Positions 7,431 through 15,436 of a stretch of DNA of 40,415 bases are shown here, piece after piece. Where the stretch lies: the NCBI GenBank assembly GCA_022573815.1, contig JACZTG010000020.1, positions 1 to 40,415 on the forward strand, read 5' to 3'. Source of the DNA: Candidatus Neomarinimicrobiota bacterium (GTDB lineage Bacteria; Fidelibacterota; SORT01). The notes under the pieces were generated by a model. It did no database searches. It saw nothing but the letters and a program-made list of their open reading frames with translations, and was not told the origin of the DNA. Each line of letters begins with the position of its first letter. The first letter of the stretch is position 1. Position numbers and translations under genes: made by a program.

Positions 7431-7870
7431 TACGATTTCCTCGAAACGAATACTTCACCGTTTTTAATGCGCACATCGTAAGGATCAAGTGGTGACGGCG
7501 GCGGACCACCAACGTTTTTTCCATTTAGATCGTAAATTCCATTATGACACGCGCACCAGATACTTTCCATATCGCTCCGATACTGAACGATGCAATCAAG
7601 GTGCGTACAGATAGCGTGAAATGCTTTTAACTCCCCCTCAGACGTGCGTATCAATATTCCCGGTTTTCGCCCGAACTTAAATATCTGTCCGCTATCGAGC
7701 GGAATGTCGAGTAATTTACCTATTTTGACGGACGAAACTGTGGATTCGGCGATTTTGGGTGGGACAAGAAATCTGATTACAGGATATAATACTGATACAG
7801 TCCATGCGATAAAACCGCCGCCCAATAGAATATTTAAAAAGCTTCTTCGCGTAGTAGATTTTTCACTCAA
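7430..7870 (-). CDS. Rieske iron-sulphur protein
   Basis: This 146-residue protein has a twin-arginine motif (TTRRSFL, 7-13) and one N-terminal membrane anchor (about 14-36), the normal export route for Rieske proteins. The [2Fe-2S] ligands are Cys88 and His90 in CTHLDC and Cys106 and His109 in CACHNG. Cys93 and Cys108 are the expected disulphide. Box 2 reads CACHNG instead of the common CPCHGS, so the redox potential may differ. The start is TTG, preceded by GGGGTGG. With the overlapping cytochrome b gene it forms the core of a bc/b6f-like quinol:cytochrome oxidoreductase. Confidence 0.95.
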   Translation of the reverse strand: MSEKSTTRRSFLNILLGGGFIAWTVSVLYPVIRFLVPPKIAESTVSSVKIGKLLDIPLDSGQIFKFGRKPGILIRTSEGELKAFHAICTHLDCIVQYRSDMESIWCACHNGIYDLNGKNVGGPPPSPLDPYDVRIKNGEVFVSRKS

Positions 7871-7923
7871 GTCGCCACCCCAATTTTTACAAATATTATA
7901 TTGCTCTGATTAAATTATTTTAT

Positions 7924-8610
7924 TTATAACTCACATTCACCGTCTGAGAAGTTTTTGTCTTGATGCTCCTCATAATTTTCACGCCTTATCATTTCATTTT
8001 CTGATATTTTTCCGTCCCACCATGATAATGTTCCGGGGAATCGGCCGGGTTTTAAAAAAATCGAATATAAATGCCATGATAATAATAGTAATCCTACGAG
8101 TAAGCCGTTATAACTATGAAACTCCAACATCCAAACATAAAGTTCCCTTGAAAGATAATTGATGGAAAAGTGATGAGCAAGCCTCAAAAATCCTGTAGCA
8201 AGCATCAAAACTATATATGTACCGATCACCCAATAGGTGACTTTTTCCTGTAACCCGAATCTGCTTTTTTCTTTTAATCCCTTTTGATGTCCGAGCCTGA
8301 TAATCGATTTGAATTCACTTCGCTTTAAAAACATCTGCATAAAATCATTATGGCCGTAGATACTGAAAAGAATATAGAATAGGTGCCAGAATAAAGTTAT
8401 GCCTAAGATAACTCCCGAAATTACGTGAATCTGTCCCCAGTCAACAGTGTTTGTGAAGAAAAAGTATGATTCGGAATTCTGATTCACTCTTATGCTGTAT
8501 AGCACATAACCGCTGAGCATTAATCCGATGACGGACACCGTAAGAGCCATATGCTGGAAAACAACTGATTTTTTAAATCTCACATATTCTCTAATTTCCT
8601 TCCGGCTCAT
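7924..8610 (-). CDS. Cytochrome b, four-helix b561/FdnI-like type
   Basis: This 228-residue protein has four membrane helices (about 16-40, 60-84, 123-143, 160-186) with haem b ligand candidates His20, His62, His76, His165 and His180, the arrangement of FdnI/hydrogenase-type di-haem b cytochromes. The tail WWDGKISENEMIRRENYEEH recurs in cytochromes b encoded beside multihaem proteins. The start ATG overlaps the stop of the 11-haem gene by four bases (ATGA), so the two are coupled and probably form one quinone-linked module. It would exchange electrons between the quinone pool and the periplasmic haems. Confidence 0.9.
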   Translation of the reverse strand: MSRKEIREYVRFKKSVVFQHMALTVSVIGLMLSGYVLYSIRVNQNSESYFFFTNTVDWGQIHVISGVILGITLFWHLFYILFSIYGHNDFMQMFLKRSEFKSIIRLGHQKGLKEKSRFGLQEKVTYWVIGTYIVLMLATGFLRLAHHFSINYLSRELYVWMLEFHSYNGLLVGLLLLSWHLYSIFLKPGRFPGTLSWWDGKISENEMIRRENYEEHQDKNFSDGECEL

Positions 8611-9890
8611 CTATTTTTTCTCCGATATGCCTTATAAATATCACCAAATATCGTTATCAAGATAATACTCATTGTTCCATAAACCAAAATCAGCATAGCA
8701 ATACGAGCAACATTAATTCCATTATCACTTTCACCTGTTGCCGATAGGTGAACTAAAGAAGTTGTGAAATCCGATGACGCGTTGGGATGACAACGCCCGC
8801 AGTTTTCAGATATTTTAACTGCTACTATTTCCGGTGACTCCTCTGTGAACGAGTTGATTTCATGGATTCCGTGGCATGATGAACAATTTTGAAAAGTAAG
8901 ATTCCCGTACAAACTTTTTATACCGTGAAATGACTCGATTTTTTCCGTATATCCTCTTGCATTCAGCGCAAATTGGCTTGTAATCTCTACAGGCGAATGG
9001 CATTCAAGACATTTGTCAGTTAGAAGCGCATCAGATTCTTCTTTTCTAACGAAACTAATATCAGCGTATTCATGCTCAATATGGCAATCAGAACATTTTA
9101 AATTCACATCTCCGATAACTGAACTGATTGACGCCGTTGAATGAACGCTGTTGTTGAACGAAATTAATTCAGTTGTATGGCATTCCCCGCAGAAATCATT
9201 TTCTGTTGAATAATTCTCTTTCCATTCTGCGCCGAGTTCAGCGCTTAACGAATGAATACCATGACATTCGCTACAGGTAAGCGAATTGTTATTCCCGCTT
9301 TTACTAATTTTATCGGAATGTAATCCTTTCGTAAAAAAAACGTTACCATTTTCAGGTTTGGTTTCTCTGTGAGATCTATCATCATTGCTGTCCATCGCTG
9401 CTGTTTGATGGCACTCTGTGCAGGTTGCCCATTCATTACTTTTATGGACTTTTGATAATGGATCTGAAGAACTTCTCATCCGGTGTAGAGCATGGCAATC
9501 TGAGCATTTCGGAATTGATTCAAACGAGGCAATAGATTGTGTGCCGTGCGGACTATTTAAGTAATCACTGTATTCTGTAGAATGACATTCTGAGCATTGA
9601 ACCATTCCCATTGCTTCCGGATGAGGATAGCCGCCCGGATCCGCATGACAACCCGTACATCCCATCTCATTATGCATGGAAATTTCTTTAAAATCGCCGG
9701 GCACGAGAAAGGTGAAGTACTGGTCAGTCAATTCACTTAATTTATCTATGTCGCTGTGGCATTCAAAACATCCGGAATCCTCAATAGTTTCCTGCGCTTT
9801 AGCTATAACGGGAAGTAAAAAAACGCTTTTGACCGAGATCAGAAATAATATTATCAAAAAATAACTGATACAACTCCTACGATTTGTCAT
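8607..9890 (-). CDS. Undecahaem cytochrome c with C-terminal membrane anchor
   Basis: This 427-residue protein has a signal peptide (to about residue 32) and eleven CxxCH sites, at 41, 78, 99, 129, 157, 206, 234, 266, 294, 336 and 364. A single C-terminal helix (396-415) with a basic tail anchors it facing the periplasm. The block CSDCHxxHxxRSSSDP at 129-143 is shared with the nonahaem part of the cytochrome b fusion (577-591 there), so the two are related. It abuts the tetrahaem gene and overlaps the cytochrome b gene. It probably takes electrons from the b subunit and relays them along the haem chain. Confidence 0.93.
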   Translation of the reverse strand: MTNRRSCISYFLIILFLISVKSVFLLPVIAKAQETIEDSGCFECHSDIDKLSELTDQYFTFLVPGDFKEISMHNEMGCTGCHADPGGYPHPEAMGMVQCSECHSTEYSDYLNSPHGTQSIASFESIPKCSDCHALHRMRSSSDPLSKVHKSNEWATCTECHQTAAMDSNDDRSHRETKPENGNVFFTKGLHSDKISKSGNNNSLTCSECHGIHSLSAELGAEWKENYSTENDFCGECHTTELISFNNSVHSTASISSVIGDVNLKCSDCHIEHEYADISFVRKEESDALLTDKCLECHSPVEITSQFALNARGYTEKIESFHGIKSLYGNLTFQNCSSCHGIHEINSFTEESPEIVAVKISENCGRCHPNASSDFTTSLVHLSATGESDNGINVARIAMLILVYGTMSIILITIFGDIYKAYRRKNR

Positions 9891-10451
9891 CTACGGAATT
9901 GGATGAGCTATTTTCGCCCACATTTCTTTGAAAACAAACTCTTTGGGAGTTGGACTATCGGAGTTATGACACCTCTTGCACGTAGATTCATCAGGTATTA
10001 TAAGACCTACACTTGCGGGTTCTATAGTGCCGGCTCTTAACCCTTTCATTACTTTTGATTTGTAATAATCACCGCCGGCGCCGTGACACGCTTCACATCC
10101 TACACCTTCTGTAATATCGAATTTCTTCCCTCGCAATTCCGCTGGAGCATCATAACCCGCTGTATGGCAGCGGAGACATTTAGGGTCTTCCTGTGGATTT
10201 TCCACTCCTCTTTTCTTCGCGACTTCCATTGCTTCAGGAGATCCAAGTAGCTTATAAGCTTTTGAATGAGCGCTGCCTCGCCATTTTTCGAATTGTAATC
10301 CTTTTTTTGCCTTTTTATGGCACATTTTGCACTTGGCAACGCCTATAAATTTGTGCTGTTTTTCATCGCCATCGATGGCTGATGATATTTGCGCTGTGAA
10401 TAACACCAGAAGTGCGATTATAATTATATTTATGCTGTTTCTAATTTTCAC
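9891..10451 (-). CDS. Tetrahaem cytochrome c554-like protein
   Basis: This 186-residue exported protein (signal peptide 1-25) has CxxCH sites at 41, 92, 119 and 158. The surrounding pattern FIGVAKCKMCHK...QFEKWRGSAHSKAY and EGVGCEACHGAGGDYYKSKVMKG matches the cytochrome c554 family, which in ammonia oxidisers takes electrons from hydroxylamine oxidoreductase and is common as an electron shuttle elsewhere. The start is GTG, with GGAG seven bases before. It directly abuts the 11-haem gene. A role as a soluble periplasmic carrier is inferred. Confidence 0.9.
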   Translation of the reverse strand: MKIRNSINIIIIALLVLFTAQISSAIDGDEKQHKFIGVAKCKMCHKKAKKGLQFEKWRGSAHSKAYKLLGSPEAMEVAKKRGVENPQEDPKCLRCHTAGYDAPAELRGKKFDITEGVGCEACHGAGGDYYKSKVMKGLRAGTIEPASVGLIIPDESTCKRCHNSDSPTPKEFVFKEMWAKIAHPIP

Positions 10452-10500
10452 CTTATCGCTCCAGACAACAAATATTTCTTTGTTAATTATCTATTCTTAC

Positions 10501-10863
10501 TTATTCAGCAAGGTTGTCTTCTACTACCCACTGAACGACCTTATCAATTTCTAAATCTAAATTATAAAAACCATTCATACTGCCGCCTTCTATGGATTTT
10601 TGAACCAAAGTGGACGAGGCATCGCCTGCGGTGGCTTTTGTAATAACTCCCGCGTATGTAGCCATATCGTAATTTGCCTGTGGAGTTGTTCCGGAATGAC
10701 AGGATATGCAATTTTGGTCAAATATCTCTTTCATGTCGTTAGTGTATGTTAAGTTTTCCGCAATTACTTCAGGAGGCGCATCGTTCAATTCACTACACCC
10801 CGTTTGAATCAATAATAAAACTATGGGAATCAAAGTATAAGGAAATCTAACTTTTGCCGTCAT
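10501..10863 (-). CDS. Monohaem cytochrome c lipoprotein
   Basis: This 120-residue protein has a signal peptide ending QTGC, making Cys23 the likely lipidated residue (the -3 Gln is atypical for a lipobox). A single haem site, CISCH, is at 52-56 after the helix MKEIFDQN, the usual start of a small class I-like cytochrome c. There is no obvious distal Met near the C-terminus apart from Met96, so the sixth ligand is unclear. It begins 5 bases after the stop of the 14-haem gene. A lipid-anchored carrier at the outer or inner membrane fits the context. Confidence 0.85.
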   Translation of the reverse strand: MTAKVRFPYTLIPIVLLLIQTGCSELNDAPPEVIAENLTYTNDMKEIFDQNCISCHSGTTPQANYDMATYAGVITKATAGDASSTLVQKSIEGGSMNGFYNLDLEIDKVVQWVVEDNLAE

Positions 10864-10868
10864 TTAAA

Positions 10869-12035
10869 TCAATCTCCTATATCACCGTGACAATAACCGC
10901 AAAATCCTATACCGGAGCTGAATGTTCCAACAGTATGGCAGTTATAACATAAATAATTCTGATCGGAGTGCCATTCTCCCTTCACATCGTTCATAAATCC
11001 GAGTTCATGAGTTTTAGTGTCGTTATTAGGACCAAACGTTATATCCATATGGCATTGTAAACAAACAGGATCTTCTCCATCCAAATCATGGCACGACGCA
11101 CAAAGTTCCATATCTCTTCTCGCCATTTCTCCGTGTCTCGCATTGAGCGATACCCAATCCACGCCGCCGTGCCAAGCCGGCTCAAACCGATGATCATCAT
11201 CTTCCGGATTATGGCACGTGGTGCAAAACTCGTTTGATTCATGGCAAACGGCGCAATCCGAAAATTTACCTTTTGCGTCAAATGAGTGGGTAAATCTGTA
11301 ATCCAGCTGATGCACTCTGTTTAACGCCTGCCCAACAGAGCCACCCGATGTTGTTTCATTCGGCGAATATGAATCTGATAATTCTCCACCCACCAGCACA
11401 AGCTGGTCAACATCGTGGCAATCCTGACAAAAACTCTCCTGATGGCACATCGAACAGTCATTTGTATTAAATCTTGCGTCCAGCGCATGGCTGCGAGACC
11501 AATCGGCTAAATGAGTTGAAGGCTTTAGCAATGCAATATTCGTTTCAGAATGACAGATTGCGCACTCGCTTGACGCACTTTCGTCATTATGGCATTCCAT
11601 ACATTGAGTCATTTCCGGAAGTTGCTCAGCAGCGCTATAGTCAACCTCGTTAATTCCTTTATGGCATATGATACATTCTAAATTGCTATCTTCCAGATGT
11701 AATGAATGATTAAATTTTATCTCTCTTGGTGGATTTATAAATTCCACATATTCTTCCGTAACGTGGCAATATTCACAATCGGTATCATCTTCATCATGAC
11801 ACGTATAGCACTGGGCCATTATAGGAAGTAAATTACTCTCTGCCGTCATACTACTTTCGACATTCACATGACAATCCAAACATTCTGTTCCTACTTCTTC
11901 AGCATGAAACTTATGCGAAAATATTATTACTTTAGAGCGATCCTGCTGATTATCGTATCCCTTAGCGGGTGAATAATCTCCAATTAGGAAGATTGCGACA
12001 ATTGCCACTATGGAAATGCAGTTCAAGACTTTCAC
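10869..12035 (-). CDS. 14-haem periplasmic cytochrome c
   Basis: This 388-residue exported protein has fourteen CxxCH sites (52, 76, 87, 121, 145, 158, 194, 203, 261, 271, 312, 325, 363 and 379), about one haem per 28 residues. Repeats of the c7/c3 type are visible: FSHKFHAEEVGTECLDCH and FNHSLHLEDSNLECIICH each place a HxxH before the haem site, as expected for distal His ligands. The signal peptide spans about 1-26. The GTG start overlaps the stop of the beta-barrel gene by four bases (GTGA), so barrel and cytochrome are made together. That coupling suggests a porin-cytochrome partnership, although no family match to known conduits can be claimed from sequence alone. Confidence 0.9.
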   Translation of the reverse strand: MKVLNCISIVAIVAIFLIGDYSPAKGYDNQQDRSKVIIFSHKFHAEEVGTECLDCHVNVESSMTAESNLLPIMAQCYTCHDEDDTDCEYCHVTEEYVEFINPPREIKFNHSLHLEDSNLECIICHKGINEVDYSAAEQLPEMTQCMECHNDESASSECAICHSETNIALLKPSTHLADWSRSHALDARFNTNDCSMCHQESFCQDCHDVDQLVLVGGELSDSYSPNETTSGGSVGQALNRVHQLDYRFTHSFDAKGKFSDCAVCHESNEFCTTCHNPEDDDHRFEPAWHGGVDWVSLNARHGEMARRDMELCASCHDLDGEDPVCLQCHMDITFGPNNDTKTHELGFMNDVKGEWHSDQNYLCYNCHTVGTFSSGIGFCGYCHGDIGD

Positions 12036-13396
12036 TTTCTATATCTTCCTGCTTTGAACTTATAATTGACCCTCGCAAACAAACGAATATCCTTAGAATA
12101 GCCGAAGAAATCTCTTTGACTGTTAATCTCCTGTGATAAATATTGAACATCAATGTTTGCTGAAACTGTCTTATTAAAATTATGAGTACTGCCTAAAAAG
12201 AGCGTAACAGCATTGTTATTTTTTTCTGCATCAGAATTTATTTTATAGATGGAATAATTTCCTCCGATACGGAGAATACCTTTATTTCTTACCCGAGTAG
12301 AAAATGATAAAGCAGTTGAAACACTTTCTCCGGCATAGCCGCTTCTATTCGAAATCGAAAAAGATATTTTATTCCAATTAAGCCCCGCGTTTATTCGTAA
12401 ACTTGAGTCATCCAAGTTATCAAATTTGACTGTTTCTTTGTAGGAGAGCAGGGATAATCCTCCGGACAACGATAAATTTGAATTGATTCGATAATATATT
12501 CGCCCTGCCGTTTCGCTGAATGTTTTTTGATTGAATACCCAGAATATACTATTTTCATTTAACCGGGGTCTTCTGATCAGATATTCGGCAGTCAGCGTAA
12601 TATTCCTATTATGCCGATACCTGGCTGTAAGATCAAATCGTTGGAAATTGCGAAAACCTGCCTTTCCGGAACCAATAAGAGGAGCGCCATAGTTCAATAA
12701 TATCCGTGAATATATACTAAAGTTATCGTTGATATTTCTTTTTAAAGCAGCGCCAAGAAACCGCTCCTGAGTTGCCTGTCGCCTCAGAAATGTATTAGTG
12801 AATTCGCCCGGTTCCGAATAATCATTGGGCTTTCTTCTGATATCGGAATAGGAAAGAGAGCCATCGAAACCGAATAAATTGTTATACGATGTTTTAATTC
12901 CTAAAACTTGATTGCTCCTTAAATCAAGCAGATCAAATCCCCTGTTAATTGGAATGTTTGTCCCCCAATATCCATCAACAATCAAATTAGCTGTTTTCTT
13001 ATAAATTAAACGAATTCCATCGAAAGCGGCAGTAGCGGAATTAGTGTAAACTCTTTGTCTGCCGATATATAAATAATTTGAATTTAGAAATTTATATTTT
13101 AGGTAAGCGCTGATTATCCTAAATCGAGGATCATTTTGAGATTCAGTAACAATGTCCGTTGAGTAACTTAAATTTGCTATTAAGGAAAGGTTTTTATTAG
13201 CAAGATTATTCGCTTTCAAATATGAGCGTTGATATACTCGAACATGACCCGATGAAGTTGTGGGAGAATCCTGTCTTTCCCAGCTATATATAGAAGTCGT
13301 AAATCTACCGGTGTAAACTTGGGCGAATATTACCTGTGGAACAATCAGCAATATGGCCGCTGTTACTGATATATTACGATACGAAGCGGTATTCAT
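12032..13396 (-). CDS. Outer-membrane beta-barrel paired with 14-haem cytochrome
   Basis: This 454-residue protein has a signal peptide (1-25, ending VIFAQ) and then alternating polar/apolar beta-strands throughout, with many Tyr, Arg and Asn in short turns, as in a barrel of about 16-20 strands. Examples are LKYKFLNSNYLYIGRQRVYT near the N-terminus and a terminal strand IRLFARVNYKF. It contains no Cys and no haem site. GGAAG precedes the ATG. It is the first gene of the cytochrome operon and overlaps the 14-haem gene. A role as the porin sheath of an electron conduit, comparable to MtrB/OmbB but not evidently homologous, is inferred from context; a plain porin is the alternative. Confidence 0.85.
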   Translation of the reverse strand: MNTASYRNISVTAAILLIVPQVIFAQVYTGRFTTSIYSWERQDSPTTSSGHVRVYQRSYLKANNLANKNLSLIANLSYSTDIVTESQNDPRFRIISAYLKYKFLNSNYLYIGRQRVYTNSATAAFDGIRLIYKKTANLIVDGYWGTNIPINRGFDLLDLRSNQVLGIKTSYNNLFGFDGSLSYSDIRRKPNDYSEPGEFTNTFLRRQATQERFLGAALKRNINDNFSIYSRILLNYGAPLIGSGKAGFRNFQRFDLTARYRHNRNITLTAEYLIRRPRLNENSIFWVFNQKTFSETAGRIYYRINSNLSLSGGLSLLSYKETVKFDNLDDSSLRINAGLNWNKISFSISNRSGYAGESVSTALSFSTRVRNKGILRIGGNYSIYKINSDAEKNNNAVTLFLGSTHNFNKTVSANIDVQYLSQEINSQRDFFGYSKDIRLFARVNYKFKAGRYRK

Positions 13397-13471
13397 CTTT
13401 GACGCTTCCGGCTTTTAATACTAAATTATTAATTAAATTAAATAATTATGGAGTAAATTTATTCGATATTA

Positions 13472-13500
13472 AACTTACGCATTATGTTCGTCTGTTTCAA
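13472..13500 (-). promoter_or_regulatory. Candidate promoter of the cytochrome operon
   Basis: On the minus strand TTGAAA (13500-13495), a 17-base spacer and TAAGTT (13477-13472) form a plausible sigma70-type promoter about 75 bases before the barrel gene. No sigma54 site with correct spacing was found here. Confidence 0.4.
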
Positions 13501-13532
13501 TTATAATTCTTCTCATTGCATGATTAATCCTA

Positions 13533-13895
13533 TTAATTATTAACACTTCGAACTATGTTTATAAAATGATTAATCTCTAACGGTTTGTATAGCACAGCAT
13601 CTGCCGCATCTCTTATGCTTTGTCCGGGTTCTTCAACTGATTCGGTATATACATACAATAAGATGATTTTTGTATTAGGACTTTTTTTGTGAATCTTATC
13701 GAGTTGTGCTCGATTCTTCATTTCATCCGGATTAAGATCAAGAATAAGAGTATCTACTTTATGCTCAATGGCATTTTTTACCGCCTCCTCAAGCGCCGAA
13801 GCTGTGATAATGATAAAATCATCTTCAAGAACAAGAGTAAGACTTTTGCTGAGTTCACTATCAGGTTCGTAAATCAGAATCGTACCACTTTTCAA
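13533..13895 (-). CDS. Stand-alone response-regulator receiver protein
   Basis: This is a 120-residue single receiver domain with no output domain. The acidic pair is Glu10/Asp12, the phosphorylation site is Asp53 (in LILDLNP), the switch Thr is 84 and the conserved Lys is 104 (YKPL). All key residues are present, so it should be phosphorylatable. The start is TTG. A sigma54-like site 41-56 bases upstream (13936-13951) separates its transcription from the NtrC-type gene. It lies between that gene and the cytochrome operon and could act as a phosphate sink or as a second target of the histidine kinase encoded at 15433. Confidence 0.85.
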   Translation of the reverse strand: MKSGTILIYEPDSELSKSLTLVLEDDFIIITASALEEAVKNAIEHKVDTLILDLNPDEMKNRAQLDKIHKKSPNTKIILLYVYTESVEEPGQSIRDAADAVLYKPLEINHFINIVRSVNN

Positions 13896-13935
13896 ATCAG
13901 ACCGCCACAGTTAAGTTCATCTCTGATTTATATAC

Positions 13936-13951
13936 GACAAACTTCGTGCCA
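13936..13951 (-). promoter_or_regulatory. Sigma54-type promoter before the receiver gene
   Basis: The minus strand reads TGGCACG-AAGT-TTGTC. The -24 element is perfect and GG-N10-G spacing is correct; the -12 element has T in place of the final C of TTGC. Transcription would start near 13925, giving a leader of about 30 bases. A sigma54 activator is encoded directly upstream. Confidence 0.5.
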
Positions 13952-14074
13952 TCTGTTTATAATATTGTTATACGAGGTGTATATCTATAAATAACAACAT
14001 ATTACGATTGTTATTCAATTTGCTTAATTTAGATTTTATTCTTCCTACTCATAAGAAGCGTTCGCTTTCGATTA

Positions 14075-15436
14075 TCAGCTTTGGGAATTTATATTAAACT
14101 GCTCCATCTTCCTGTATAATGAAGAAAGAGAAATACCCAACTCTTCCGAAGTTATTTTCTTATCCCATTTGTTTCGATTCAGCACTTCATAGATGTGTTG
14201 TTTTTCAAAATTATTAACTGCCGAGCTTAACTCTGCTGTTGTAGTTTCATCAAAATGATCACCATGAGCTAACACAGAATCCGGAAGCTCGTCAACGGTT
14301 AATTTCTGCCCTTCTGCGAAAATCATCCCCCTTTCAACTATATTTTCGAGCTCTCTTACCTCGCCTTTCCATTGATGATTTTTAAGAGCTGCTAAATAGG
14401 ATTTATCCATCCCCTGAATATTTTTTCCCATCTCGTGATTAAATTTGTCAATAAAATGATCTGCGAGAAGTTTAACATCATCACCTCTTTGCGAGAGCGA
14501 TGGCAAACAAATTTCTACCACATTCAACCGATAATATAAATCTTCCCTGAATCGTCCTTCAGATACCTCTTTTCCTAAATCCTTATTTGTAGCGGCTATA
14601 ACTCGCACATCCAATTTTATCGGAGTTGTTGCACCCACAGGGGTAATTTCAAATGATTCCAATGCTCTTAATAGCTTAACCTGAAGATGAATCGGCATTT
14701 CGCTAATTTCATCGAGAAAAAGCGTTCCTTTATCAGCTGCCGTAAACAGACCTTTTTTGTCCTTCACCGCACCGGTAAAGGAGCCTTTCAAATGACCGAA
14801 TAATTCCGATTCTATCAGCGTCTCGACTATTGCCCCACAATTTACCGTTATGAGCGGCTTTCCACTCCTTGGTCCATTATAGTGAATCGCTTTGGCGACA
14901 AGTTCTTTCCCTGTGCCGGTTTTTCCCGTGATCAGCACAGTGCCTTCAGAATTGGAAACTTTTTTGATTATGTCATAAACATTTTGCATAGCCTCGGACT
15001 TACCGATGATATTGGAAAAATCATATTTTTTATTTACTTCCCTTCTTAATATCTGATTTTCTTTTGCAAGCGATTTATACTCGAAAAGTCTTTTCACTTT
15101 CAGTATCACATCGTTAAAATCCAGCGGTTTTATCAGATAATCGTAAGCGCCGCTTCTAAGAGCAGAAACGGCGGAATCAATTGAAGCATAAGCGGTAATA
15201 ACAATTGAAAAGATATCACTGTTCTTAGCCGATATTTCTTCGAGCAGTTCAATACCGCCCATTTTCGGCATCTTAAGATCAGTTATCACAAGATCATAAT
15301 CATGCTCGCTTATCTTTTCCAAAGCATCTATTCCGTTAATAGCTCCATCAACTTCATACTTTTCCTCTTTAAGTATATATGTAAGAGAATCCCTGATTAT
15401 CTCTTCGTCATCAACAATTAATATTTTTTCGTTCAT
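14075..15436 (-). CDS. NtrC-family sigma54-dependent response regulator
   Basis: This 453-residue regulator has three domains. The receiver (1-120) has Asp9/Asp10, phospho-site Asp53 and Lys103. The AAA+ domain (about 142-370) has Walker A GKTGTGKE (171-178), the sigma54-contact loop GSFTGA (218-223, Ser replacing the usual Ala) and Walker B GTLFLDEI (237-244). The C-terminal Fis-type helix-turn-helix (about 410-450) has the EELGISLSSLYRKMEQF signature. It activates transcription by sigma54-RNA polymerase. The ATG overlaps the kinase stop (ATGA), so kinase and regulator are a coupled pair. Two sigma54-type promoters in this window (13936, 27566) are candidate targets. Confidence 0.95.
   Translation of the reverse strand: MNEKILIVDDEEIIRDSLTYILKEEKYEVDGAINGIDALEKISEHDYDLVITDLKMPKMGGIELLEEISAKNSDIFSIVITAYASIDSAVSALRSGAYDYLIKPLDFNDVILKVKRLFEYKSLAKENQILRREVNKKYDFSNIIGKSEAMQNVYDIIKKVSNSEGTVLITGKTGTGKELVAKAIHYNGPRSGKPLITVNCGAIVETLIESELFGHLKGSFTGAVKDKKGLFTAADKGTLFLDEISEMPIHLQVKLLRALESFEITPVGATTPIKLDVRVIAATNKDLGKEVSEGRFREDLYYRLNVVEICLPSLSQRGDDVKLLADHFIDKFNHEMGKNIQGMDKSYLAALKNHQWKGEVRELENIVERGMIFAEGQKLTVDELPDSVLAHGDHFDETTTAELSSAVNNFEKQHIYEVLNRNKWDKKITSEELGISLSSLYRKMEQFNINSQS

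Noticed and set aside
10869-13396. Direct assignment of the barrel and 14-haem pair as MtrB/MtrA-type proteins
   Set aside because: Gene pairing is suggestive, but no family signature of MtrA (decahaem pattern) or MtrB (N-terminal CxxC) is present.
13517-13530. Possible sigma54 site before the cytochrome operon (AGG...ATGCAA)
   Set aside because: Spacing is one base short and the -24 element does not match TGGCAC.
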